This document shows, piece after piece, positions 25,115 to 35,042 of a stretch of 64,000 nucleotides of DNA. Made by a program: the position numbers and the translations under genes. Within the stretch, counting starts at the first letter, position 1; each line of letters begins with the position of its first letter. The stretch lies in contig JAXBDG010000004.1 of assembly GCA_036320915.1 (NCBI GenBank), forward strand, positions 1,674,001-1,738,000, given 5' to 3'. This DNA comes from Linnemannia elongata. Taxonomy: Eukaryota; Mortierellomycota; Mortierellomycetes; Mortierellales; Mortierellaceae. Below the pieces are notes generated by a model that made no database searches, was not told the DNA's origin, and worked only from the letters and a program-made list of their open reading frames with translations.

Positions 25115-26113
25115 TTAATTGTGCCATGGTAGTGTCAGTGGTATCGTTCGCATCTTCTGGTTGATATCATTTGCTAAGTGTTGTGGTACAAGTTGTTTTT
25201 TGTTGTTGTTTTGTTGGCAGGTCGGGACGCGTCTGTTGATCATCAAGCCTAGTCTATAGTTTACACGCGTGTGGTGAGTTCGAGAGAGAATCTCGTTCAC
25301 CAAGGTTTCATCTGAGGCATATGAGGCGTTTGCAGTATCACATGCTGAAAACGGTGAAGCAACTGGACTGGCAGAGGCGAACGTGTCGAAGGCTACGACT
25401 GAGTCTATGGTTGGATTATTTCTCCGATCTGGACATGAATCTGAGCAAGCTGCGACTGTTTGTTCTGGAGTTGGAACTGTGTTTGGTGGTAGCAGTCTTT
25501 GGAACTGTTGGAAGCAGGTTGTTGTTTTTGGTTTTGGTGTGTAGTTGGTGGTGAAGAGCTTGGAGCTGGCGGGCAATTTCGGCGTTGGTTAGGGATTAGA
25601 TTTTAGAGGTCGTGGCGGTGGAGGTCGAAGTTGTGGTTGTCGCAGTGTTTGATCTTCCTTGATATGGATATGGAACTGGAACTAGAGATGGGATTAGATG
25701 CAATGGCTGATGTGGAGGTAGGGGGCAGATGCAGATAGGCAGAGGCACAGATAGATGCATAGAAACCGCGAAGATTTAGGCTGGCGATAGGACAACCTTC
25801 TCGGAGCAGGGACACGTTGCTGCTGATGTTGGCGTAGCTATTGTTGTTTCTGGACACCATCCAGCTGTTGGAGTTGATCCTTCTTGGATGTTTGTCCCTC
25901 CACTGTTTCCGTTATCATTCTTATTCCTTTTCTTATTGAGGCGTCGATGACAGGTAGTAGGTCCAGACTTAAATAGCAAGTGGGGCAGAACCAGCCGAGT
26001 TCAAACGAGTGATCGACATATCCCAAGTCAGCTCGAGAGTATTCGCTAAAGGAGTCAAAGGTCCATCCGGTGAAAGGGGGTTTGCTTGGAGAACATGTCG
26101 AACCGCATAGACA
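25115..26113 (-). pseudogene. Possible decayed gene or unrecognised multi-exon gene
   Basis: I do not recognise this sequence. On the minus strand a frame open from 26113 to 25841 reads as structured protein. It has Cys pairs, FTGWTFDSFSEYSRADLGY, FELGWFCPTCYLSLDL and a Gln/Lys coiled-coil-like end (KKDQLQQLDGVQKQQ), then a TAG. A second frame from about 25860 crosses one TAA near 25603 and continues through FQLQNKQSQLAQIHVQIGE to a stop. The first frame begins just after a TAG that could also be a splice acceptor (CCCCTAG). The pieces could be exons of a real gene, or remnants with frameshifts. Evidence is compositional only. Confidence 0.2.
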
Positions 26114-26305
26114 CTAGGGGTGGTCCTGCCTTGGATGTGGGAGGTGTCCCGGGCTGCGATGGTGGGGTCCTTGGTGGGAGTGTCGCAAGGTGGAGTGAAA
26201 GAAAGAGGAAGGAAAGGGACGTGCTTGTTGATTTGTATTTTTGACAGGGCGATCTAGGCAAAGCAACTGCTCTAGACAGATGTTCACTTCTTCACAGACG
26301 CTCTT

Positions 26306-26343
26306 CAATTATTATTATTATCATTATTATTATTATTATTTTT
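26306..26343 (+). repeat. (ATT)n trinucleotide repeat
   Basis: Imperfect ATT run with one interruption (ATC), about 130 bases downstream of the 3' end of the first fucosyltransferase gene. Confidence 0.8.
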
Positions 26344-26476
26344 CGGCGTACCCACACATACATATACAACAAACACATTTGCGCAAACCATACTCATCCA
26401 CGAAGCATTGCAGAATGCGGAAAAGTAATAATATTACGTTTAGTACGGTAATCTATTAAGTCTAAGCAAGTAAGTT

Positions 26477-27713
26477 CTAGTACTCGTTTTGCGATGCAAG
26501 AAGCTGATAATCCTCCGTTTCCGTGTTATCACCGGCCATCATTTTCTTTCTCCATCTAGCAGGCGTCAGGTTGTACTTGAGCGTCTGGAGCGACCTACGG
26601 GCCTTGCGACTCTTATTGCAGATAATGATCACACTGACAGCTGCAAAGATACCCAAGACCACCAGGACAATAATCCACCAATAAAACTCGGCAGCCCAAC
26701 TGATATACGTCCACTTTGCGAAGTAGCAAGTCGGGTCGGGCCCAATGGCCTTGTCGGAGGTTAACTGGTACGTTCCCTCAGTCATGTCGTGCGCCAGCTT
26801 GCACAACCCACAGCGAGCTCCATTATCATCCGGTCCCCAAGTTCCCTGAGGAACATCAAAGGTCTCGAGCAGTCTTGGATTGAGCAGCGAGTCGACTGGG
26901 TTGGCGGGATCCTTGTAGTCCAGATATTTTAGATATGCGGCGTCATCCTGGTCCAATTGGTGAATACGGATGGCGAGTTGTTCGGGCGTTGCAAAGTCAT
27001 CCAGTCGGATGGAGGAGTGGTTGGTCGCCAAAAAACGGGAGTAGTCCTCGGGTCCGTCCAGGATGGGAACGACTCCCACGGAGTAGGGGCGTTCGATTTT
27101 CTCGGTCACGTAGTCGTCGCAGTTGGAGTTCTCGATACTGAGGTAGAACTTGTACCGTGCCACGACCTCGCGATCCGTGAATGACTGTCCATCTTTGTAA
27201 GAAACAGAGGTAAACGAGGAGATTCGAGTTTAGTCCACCGTACAGTAAAGAAACAAAGTCAATGGCATCTTGAATGAAATAGGTTGCTTACCTGGATGCT
27301 TTGGCCAGTCCTTGTTGCTCATACAGTGACCATAGATGTCGACTTTAATGTACTTCAGCAACTGCTTGATATAAAAGTGGCGACCATTGTGCGCCGTACA
27401 GCTGCTGACGATCCATGCGACGGGCGCCAAATCCTTTCGAAAGACGTTCTTTTCCTGGATGGTGTACATTGGTTTGGCGAGAATGTAGTCGAGGAATGTT
27501 CCGGGTCCTCGTCCTGCCACAAAATAAGTCGATACAAAGTCCGCCCTGAATGAGTAGGACCATAGGTGAGTGAAGAGACTTGTCCACTCTGATTTGATTT
27601 GAAAGGGCTTGGGCGACTCAACTAAATTGACAGGGTGAATATATTCAGTTGCACTGCGAGTTGACCTGAGAAATGAGCATATTTGAAACAAGGATAAACA
27701 CAGGCCACTCAAT

Positions 27714-27747
<34 letters not shown>

Positions 27748-28048
27748 CTTGTCATCAATTCGCTGATTACTTACGAGTGTTGAGGACGAGAGCCTTCTTT
27801 CTCGACTTGACATCATCAAGATTAGGGACATCGTTGGGGTAATCCTCGAGGGTGGATCCATGGATGATGATGACCTTGGTTTCATCGTACTTTGTCCTGT
27901 CCAGAGTAAACTTGCAGGTATAAGGCAGACCACAGTAGTTGACGACCTTGCCCTCCTCGATTCTCTGGGAGAACCATTCTGTCCACCAGAGGATAGGGTA
28001 TTCTTTTGCCTCCTGTCGTTCCTCTAAAGCGTTGGTGATCTCTGCCAT
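26477..28048 (-). CDS. GT10 fucosyltransferase, array copy 1 (alpha-1,3-fucosyltransferase-like, C-terminal membrane anchor)
   Basis: Predicted to transfer fucose from GDP-fucose to a glycan. Three exons on the minus strand (28048-27775, 27621-27292, 27192-26477) give 439 residues. The N-terminal half has PILWWTEWF, YCGLPYTCKFTLDR and, from exon 2, a donor-binding region with MYTIQEKNVFRKDLAPVAWI and KYIKVDIYGHC. Exon 3 carries the GT10 signature YKFYLSIENSNCDDYVTEK then GVVPILDGP. A CGLC motif follows, like the CxxC of plant and insect core fucosyltransferases. A single membrane helix lies at about 372-393, followed by a basic tail (NKSRKARRS) ending in an acidic dileucine motif (EDYQLL, ~428-433). 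There is no N-terminal signal at the conserved start. A leader intron (28226-28127) seems present. Intron 1 contains a T31 (plus strand) tract. Confidence 0.88.
27717..27747 (+). repeat. Poly(T) tract, 31 nt, inside intron 1 of GT10 copy 1
   Basis: Reads as poly(A) on the coding strand of the fucosyltransferase gene, starting 27 nt after the intron donor. Confidence 0.9.
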
Positions 28049-29150
28049 GGCGATTATTGATGATGATGATGGGATGGTGTGGGCGGAAGGAAGCAGGAAT
28101 CCAGGCGGAAGAGAAAAGCGAGGGCTCTAGTCACAAAAAAAAATGACGTTGTGAGGATGGTCAGTGTTTCTGTGTGGGTAATGAATGAGCTGTGGATGAG
28201 GATCAGGAAGTAACCGTGGAACTCACAGGTGGGAACAAGAAGTAGGCTCTTGTACTTGTGCGAGAGAGGGAGCGAGGAGCAGGTGGATTCTCGTTTTGCT
28301 TGTGAAAGATAGGTGAGAAAGATAGAAAAGGGAATTCAATTGACTGTAAGGGACGAAGAAAGGAAGGGAGGAAGAGAGGAATGGGATAGGGCAGAAACCT
28401 TGGAGTCTTTGCCAAGGTACAGTACAAGAGGGTAAGGTTCATTGAGTCGGTTGGAAAACCCTTAAGTATTTGCATCAGCCCAACTGAACGAACCCGCCGT
28501 CGACTCTTTCTCTTCCCGACAGCCTTGTCGACCAAGTTTGATTGAGTCCCGAATAAACGGAAACGGAGTTTTGTTCATGAGGCACGTGTAAAGGTGTCCC
28601 AGTGTAAGGTCCCAGGAGGATGTTAGGTGGTCGAGGGTTGAATTTTTATCAGGTATTCACGGTATCATAATGAACATGGTGTATGACTACTTCGCCGCTG
28701 TTAGATGCGCTGTTGGTTTCTCCCCTCCCTTCGTTGATGTGTGCCTGACTGACTGTTAGGACTTTGCCTTCTATTTTTATCCACCAAGTTATCATCAGAA
28801 ATGTATGGGCATTCTTAAATGTCTGATATGTTTTATCTTCAATTCAGGTGCCATCAGTCATGCACCATTAATCGGGCATCTTCAGCTAACCTGGCGGCGG
28901 ACGATTTCCTCTCGCCTCTTATTTTTTTTTGACAGCATCTTTTCTTTAGTGTTTCATTTCCGTTTCTTGGTTATTCATACACACGTTCGATCCTTTGTTG
29001 CCGCACGGCGATGCGCCCCTCAACCTTTTACACAGTCTACGCTATCTTCCTCTTCTCCGTTACCCTTCTATACCCCCTCACAACTGCTACTCAACTACAA
29101 CAACATAACATGATGCGATATATTTGGTATATTAAATCTCTAAGTGAACT
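28049..29150. other. Leader and promoter of GT10 copy 1, with flank homologous to that of copy 2
   Basis: No separate gene is seen. A leader intron of copy 1 is likely at 28127-28226 (minus strand). Parts of 28530-28920 are clearly related to 31150-31545 upstream of copy 2; shared words include CGGAGTTTTGTTCA and CATCAGTCA. This shows the promoters were duplicated together with the genes. A plus-strand CT-rich block (about 28925-29110) leads to no open frame. Confidence 0.55.
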
Positions 29151-30725
29151 CTAGTCTTCATTTTGTGAAGTCAGGAGCTGATAGTCTTCCATTCTCGTGC
29201 TATCATTGCCCAACTTCTTCTCTCTCCACCCACTTGGCGTCAAGTTGTTCTTGAGAACTTGAAGAGATCTTCTTGCCCTGCGACTCTTGTAGCAGACAAT
29301 GATAGAAATCACGCCTGTTAAGGCGGCAAGCACGACTAGAGCAACGATCCACCAGTACAACTCAGTCTCCCGTTTTATAATTTCGTCTTCCTGACTGATA
29401 GATGCCCACTTAGTAAATTCGCAAGTCGTGTCGGCACCAATGACTTTGCTGGAGTTGAACTGGTAGGTGCCCTCAGCCATGTCGTGTGCCATCTTGCATA
29501 TACCGCACCGAGCTCCGTCTCCATCAGGTCCCCATGTTCCTTGGGGCAGATCATACGTCTCGAGTAGCCTTGGATTAAGCAATGACTCGATTGGGGTGGT
29601 GGATTCTTTGTAGTTCAGATACTTCATATAGGCGGCGTCGTCCTTGTCCAGTTCAAGAATGCGGTGAGCGAGTTGCTTAGATGTCGCAAAGTCGTCCAGT
29701 CGAATAGAGGAGTGGTTGGTCGCCAGGAAACGGGAGTAGTCCTTGGGTCCGTCCAGGATGGGCACAACTCCCACTGAGTAGGGGCGCTGGATCTTCTCCG
29801 TCACATAGTCGTCGCAGTTATTGTTTTCGATGCTGAGATAAAACTTGTACCGTCCCACCACCTCACGAGCTTCAAACGCCCGTCCATCTTCGAAGGAAGA
29901 GTAATAGGAAGTGTGGTTGTGTTAGTCGCCTTGCAGTAAAGAAACGCTTTAGATGAGAACAATAAACAAAAAGAGTAAATTTCTTTCTGTTTTACCTGGA
30001 TGCTCTGGCCAGGCCATGTTCGTCATGCATTTTCCATATATGTCGACTTTGATGTACTTTAAGAGTTGCTCAACGTAATGATGGCGTCCGTTCCTCGCCA
30101 CGCAATTACTGACAATCCATGCGATAGGTGCCAAGTCCTTTCGAAAGGCGTTCTTTTCCTGGATGGTGTACATTGGTTTGGCGAGGACGGATTCGAGAAA
30201 TGTGCCTCGTCCTCGTCCTGCCGCGAAGTACGACTCGACAAAGTCGGCGGTCCCGAATGAGTACGACCACATGTGGGTGAAGATATCCGTCCACTGTGAG
30301 TTGATCTGGAATTCCTGAGGCGCTTCGACTGTTGTTGATGTGTAGATAAAAAAAGAGCAATTGCAGCATGAGTACTGAGGCGACCGTTAGAGAAATTGAT
30401 GCACAGAAATCAGACCACAGCTAAATATTCGATTTTCTTGAATTGGACGGTGCTTACGCGTGTTAAGGAGGAGAGCCTTTCTACCAGACTTGACATCATC
30501 GAGATGAGGAAAGTCGAATTGGAAACTCGGGGCGTGGGCGATGATGATCTTGGACTCATCGTACAGGTTCCGGTCCAGTGTGAATTTGCAGGAATAAGGG
30601 AGACCACAGTTGTTGATGATTCGACCTTCCTCGAGGGTTTGACCGAACCATGTTGTCCACCACAGTATGGGGTATTGTTTTGGTTGATCCTGTCCTTCTT
30701 GTACGGCGTTGGTTGTTTCTGCCAT
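29151..30725 (-). CDS. GT10 fucosyltransferase, array copy 2
   Basis: Paralog of the gene just downstream, same strand and same three-exon structure with the same intron phases (30725-30458, 30328-29996, 29887-29151), giving 445 residues. The start MAETTNAVQEG aligns with that of copy 1, and an in-frame TAA lies 17 codons upstream with no ATG between, so the start is well fixed. Features in order: PILWWTTWF, NNCGLPYSCKFTLDR, KPMYTIQEKNAFRKDLAPIA, KYIKVDIYGKC, the GT10 signature YKFYLSIENNNCDDYVTEK, GVVPILDGP and CGIC. A membrane helix follows (LYWWIVALVVLAALTGVISI), then a basic tail ending in EDYQLL. It has a short insert before the helix (SQEDEIIKRETE) that the other two copies lack. It probably acts on the same type of glycan; acceptor and product are unknown. 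Confidence 0.88.
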
Positions 30726-32212
30726 GGCGAGGACGATGACGTAGAGATGAGGTAAGTAGATGTAATGAAGTGTTTAGGCGAAGTAAAAAAAAAGGGTAAT
30801 GAATGTTACTGTCCAGGAATGAGAAAAAGCTGAACAGTCGAAGCTGCGAGAGGATGTTCCAGGATTTGTAGAGTTGAGAACACGAAGGGGGAGTGAAAGA
30901 AAGGGCATTTTTTTTGTGTTCTGTTCTGTGAGGGACAACAAGAAAGGGTTGACAGAAGGATTGATGGTTGTCTGCAAAGAAGGCGATAGGGTGTAAGAAA
31001 GCCCGGTATCTCCTTTCTCCCAGCGAATAAGTATTAGAGGGCGAGTTTCACCATGTCTGGCGATAAAAATATCCACCCTTAGATTCGTCTCGAGGCAACA
31101 GCCCATCTATAATGCTGCTCTGTCGACTCTTGCAATTGCCTTCTCGACCATGTTTGGTTAGATCTGCCAATGGATGTGGACGGAGTTTTGTTCAATCGCA
31201 AACGTAAAGGTTCCGGGCGCAAAGATACCAGGAGTGATTCTGAACTTCAGAGTAGTATGGGTTGGCACTTGACAGGTCTTCGTGATGTAAGTTATGATCA
31301 TCTCTAGATCCCGATGCACGCAGTGTATGCTTGGCCCCTGCCAGTGCTGTATCGATGACTCAAATTGCCTTCCTTTTTTATCCATTTTTCCACTAGGTGA
31401 TCATCAGTGATGAATCCGCCTATGCTCTGATAGCTTGACAAGTATTCCTTCCTTCACACCATTCCAGGCAACATCAGTCAGGCACCATCAATTCAGTCAG
31501 GCATCTTTAGCCAGCCCGGTGGCGAAGGTTCCTCTTCCCTCCCCCTTTAACTTTTTTCTGGGTTCTAATTTTTTCGAAGAACATCTTTGCATCTCTTCCC
31601 AACCCTTCAATCCTTTAGTTTCTGCGCGATGATTCGACAGGACCCTTGATCACTACACACTCCCCGCTTTGTTACAACCTTCCTTCCTTCCCCTTCTTAC
31701 TCCCTTTCTTTCTTCCTTCAGTTCCCCGAGGCACACAAAGAACAGAAAAAAACAGACTTTGAAGCAAATCGTCAGAGGGAAAAGCCCCTCTCCCTTCTCA
31801 ACTGTTATCACCTTTCATTTCTCATTCATTCTTCAATGCACGCCATACTCACACACTCTCTCTCACACAAACCGCTGTCCACCACAACACTCGCAACAGG
31901 ACCATGGAGCCGCCACCGCGCCTGGATGTGAACCCAAGGAATCCACTCTATCGGTTCTTCCTATGCACGGGCCACACATTTCGTATTGTTCTTTCCTTGG
32001 AATTTCCTGTCTGGCATTTTTTTTTGTTCAACCAAACTCTCCCTTTCTCTTTATCTAGCCAGCGCGATCTTATTCTCGCGTCCTCTACAGCACCAGTTTT
32101 CAAACATGGTCGCTTGTATGCAACCTCAAGCAGCAAGTTAGTCATGAGTCAAGATGTGTACATTAGAGATATATGAGTGAGGGGAACATGTATTAATTAA
32201 TGTCTATTTGGT
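30726..32212. other. Promoter of GT10 copy 2 and CT-rich plus-strand leader
   Basis: The part at 31150-31545 matches the flank of copy 1. From about 31545 to 31900 the plus strand is pyrimidine-rich like the leaders of real genes, and it ends at ACCATGG (31901-31907). A tiny candidate gene starts there and is listed separately. Confidence 0.5.
31904..32141 (+). CDS. Candidate very small protein gene (53 residues), unverified
   Basis: A CT-rich leader of about 350 bases ends in ACCATGG, a good fungal start context. The frame MEPPPRLDVNPRNPLYRF continues to a GTATTG donor at 31983. A 76-base T-rich intron ends in TTTATCTAG (32058). The second exon (32059-32141) keeps frame to a TAG. Joined length is 162 bases, an exact multiple of three. 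There is no homology I recognise, no signal peptide and no membrane segment. It lies divergent from GT10 copy 2 and tail-to-tail with copy 3. It may be the remnant of a gene lost at this bidirectional promoter, or chance. Confidence 0.2.
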
Positions 32213-33449
32213 CTAATCGCTTTTCGACGTCAAAAGATGATATTCTTCAATTATTCTGCTACCATTTGCCATTCTCTTCTCTCTCCATCTGCTAGGTGTC
32301 AAGTTGTACTTGAGTGCCTGGAAAGATCGCCTTGCCCTGAGACTTTTACTGCAGACAATGGCAACAGTGATGGCGGCAAAGATACCAAGTACCACCAGTA
32401 CGATCATCCACCAATAAAACTCGGCGACCCAACTGATATACACCCACTTTTTGAGGTAGCAAGTTGTGTGGGGACCAATGACCTTCTTGGGGTTAAACTC
32501 GTAGATGCCCTCGGCCATGTCGTGCGCCAATTTGCAGACACCGCAACGAGATCCTGGTCCGTCAGGTCCCCAAGTTCCCTGTGGAGGATCCCAGGTCTCG
32601 AGTAGCTTTGGGCTGAGTAATGACTCCGAATCCTTGTAATCGAGATATTTCATGTAAGCCCGGTCGTCCTGATCCAGTTGATGAATGCGGAGAGCGAGTT
32701 GTTGTGGTGTTGTAAAATCGTCTAGTCGGATAGAGGAGTGGTTGGTTGGAATGAAGCGGGAATAATCCTTGGGTCCGTCTAAGATGGGTACGACTCCAAC
32801 GGAATAAGGGCGATCCAGCTTTTCGGTCACGTAATCGTCACAGTTTGAGTTTTCGATACTCAAATAGAACTTGTACTGTCCCACAACCTCCAAGTCAGTA
32901 TACTCTCGTCCATCTTTGAAAGCAAAGAAGTAAAAAAGATGAGTCGAGTTAGTCGCGTCTTTCAGTAAAGTAATTGAAGAAATGGCATTGTCAATAAAAT
33001 AACAACTCTTTTCATTTTTTACCTGGATGCACTGGCCAGTCCTTGTTGTTCATACAGTGCCCATAGATGTCGACTTTAATATACTTTGACAGCTGCTTAA
33101 CATAAAAGTGGCGACCGTTCTTCGCCTTACAGCTGCTGACGATCCATGCGATGGGTGCCAAATCCCTTCGAAGGACATTCTTTTCTTGGATGGTGTACAT
33201 TGGTTTGGCGAGGACGGAGTCGATGAATGTTCCTGGTCCTCGTCCAGACATGAAATAGGTATGCACAAAGTCCGCGGTGAATTCGTGTGACCACATATGA
33301 GTAAAGATATCCGTCCACTTGGAGTTGATCATGTAGTCCTGAGGCGCCTCGGCTATTGTTAGTTGATAGCAAAATGTGAGTTCACGAGTGAGACACTCAC
33401 CGTCGAAATGAAAGGTAAACCCAGACCACCTCAATCGATTTTTTTCCCT

Positions 33450-33486
<37 letters not shown>

Positions 33487-33768
33487 AGTGTTAAGAACAA
33501 GAGCTTTCTTGCCAGACTTAACATCCTTGAGGTTAGGGACATCGTTAGGTTCGAAGCTCGACGCGTGGACGATGATGACCTTGGCTTCATCGTACTTTGA
33601 CCGATCCAGAGTGAACCTGCAGGTGTAAGGTAGTCCACAAAAGTTGATGATCCGGCCTTCCTCGACGGATTCTCCGAACCACTTTGTCCACCACAAGACT
33701 GGGTATTCCTTTGCCTGGTCCTGATCGTGGTCCGGTCGTCCTTGTAGAGCATTGGTGTTTCCTACCAT
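32213..33768 (-). CDS. GT10 fucosyltransferase, array copy 3
   Basis: Third paralog of the array. Exons 33768-33486, 33352-33023 and 32913-32213 (minus strand) give 437 residues with the same intron phases as the other two. Features: PVLWWTKWF, NFCGLPYTCRFTLDR, KPMYTIQEKNVLRRDLAPIA, KYIKVDIYGHC, GT10 signature YKFYLSIENSNCDDYVTEK, GVVPILDGP, CGVC. A C-terminal helix (FYWWMIVLVVLGIFAAITVA) and a basic tail with EEYHLL close the protein. The start MVGNTNALQG is preceded in the same exon by in-frame TGA and TAA codons, which rules out an N-terminal extension from that exon. A leader intron (33935-33843) is likely. Intron 1 begins GT and then directly a 32-nt A tract on the coding strand. It looks intact and functional. 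Confidence 0.88.
33452..33483 (+). repeat. Poly(T) tract, 32 nt, abutting the intron 1 donor of GT10 copy 3
   Basis: On the coding (minus) strand the donor GT (33485-33484) is followed at once by 32 A residues. Confidence 0.9.
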
Positions 33769-34223
33769 GGTTGTGGTTGGTGATGGTGTGATGGAGTGGG
33801 GAGCAATTTAGGCGGTGGAGTCGACTTAAGATCAGATGACCTCTAGAAAACTCCAAAAGGTGATGATGGTAAATGTTTCTGTCGGTAATGAGCAAGACGA
33901 TCGCTGCAGCAGTGAGGAAGTTCCAAGGCACTTACAAATAAGAGCTCTTGGGTGGCGGGGAAGGAAGGAGCGACTGGCCTTGCTACAAGGGGCGAAGGAG
34001 AGTGAGAGGAGGGGACTACAACTGATGGTTTCCCCGAGGTACAAGAGGGAAAAAGATTCATGGTGCAACCCTTAAGTCCTTCAAAGCACCGACGACTTCG
34101 ACGACCATGTGTGGTTAAGTATTGAATTACTGCGAGCAGAGATAATTCTGTACGCTTGTCTAGAAACCTGGGGCACAAACACTGTGAAAGATAGGGTCTT
34201 GGTCACCCCCTCACATTGGTTGC

Positions 34224-34249
34224 CGGTTGATCAACCGTTATCAACCGTT
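34224..34249. repeat. 14-bp palindrome CGGTTGATCAACCG overlapping a tandem ATCAACCGTT repeat
   Basis: 34224-34237 is a perfect palindrome. 34230-34239 and 34240-34249 are two exact head-to-tail copies of ATCAACCGTT. It sits between divergent genes, so it is a candidate transcription factor site. Confidence 0.6.
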
Positions 34250-34359
34250 TGCTGCTTGGCCCTTTTTTTTATCTGATCCTGATCCGCTTGGTGACTATCA
34301 GGAATAAATGGATGGTATCTTATTTATCCTTGATTCAGAGGTATAGATTAGCGATCATT

Positions 34360-34375
34360 CCCGAGAATTCTCGGG
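34360..34375. repeat. 16-bp perfect palindrome CCCGAGAATTCTCGGG
   Basis: Perfect self-complementary 16-mer about 670 bases upstream of the desaturase start and about 590 bases upstream of GT10 copy 3. It is the longest perfect palindrome I noticed and a candidate binding site for a dimeric regulator. Confidence 0.65.
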
Positions 34376-34429
34376 ACGCGACGTGACGCAACGCGAGGAG
34401 GTGGGTAGAAGGCGATCCGATGAGAAACG

Positions 34430-34482
34430 AGACGAGACGAAGCGAGGCGAAGCGAAATGAAATTTAATGAGGCGAAGCGATC
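34430..34482 (+). repeat. GCGAAGCGA / GACGA degenerate short repeats
   Basis: A purine-rich run built from GACGAGACGAAGCGAGGCGAAGCGA-type units, with GAGGCGAAGCGA repeated after a short AT-rich spacer. It directly follows the 16-bp palindrome. Confidence 0.6.
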
Positions 34483-35042
34483 TGGTTGACGAGTCGTTGC
34501 CAAGAACTCAAGCGATTGTGTGGGTACCACATGGTCGTGGAGGACCAATGATGAGGAAGCTTCAGATTCATAGTCCGAGCTGTACCTTATTTTTTTTTTA
34601 TGTCTCGCGTGGGGTGAGAACAGCCAAGATATGTAGGGTTCGTTATCTGATCCTTGGGCACTCTGTTTGTACTGTTACTATATCATCCGGCTGTCTTTGC
34701 TGCATAGACCTCCTGCATGTACCGACAGCTGTTGATAAAACTGAAAGAGGCAAGGAGAATGGGTTCGACGCATAGTTCCATGCCTTTTTAGCGTTCAGAG
34801 GAGGGAGAGTGCTACGAGTCAGTAGGGCACCGTCGGCTCAAAATTTACTGTTAGTTTAGAGTGGTGCGAACACTTTAAAAAGCTGATCACGATGGCACGA
34901 TGAAAGAGTTCGACATCTCTTGACATTCCCATTCATCTTGTCCCAACATTCCTCTCTCAACTCATTCGCATTCATCAAGAGAGGAAGAGTAGTGCGCACC
35001 TTTGCTATTATACAGCAGCGAACGAACAACGAACAACGGAAC

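Larger units (their letters stand above)
24703..26476. other. Intergenic region with possible decayed minus-strand coding pieces
   Basis: Includes a T36 tract (25047-25082) and an (ATT)n run (about 26306-26343). Between about 25115 and 26113 the minus strand shows several protein-like pieces in different frames separated by stops. They are described in the next entry. No intact gene can be assembled. Confidence 0.4.
33769..35042. other. Divergent promoter region between GT10 copy 3 and the desaturase gene
   Basis: Holds the leader intron of GT10 copy 3 (33843-33935, minus strand). It also holds a 14-bp palindrome with tandem 10-mers (34224-34249), a 16-bp palindrome (34360-34375) and a GCGAAGCGA-rich stretch (about 34430-34482). 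No coding gene is seen. The two genes diverge, so both could use these sites. Confidence 0.5.
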
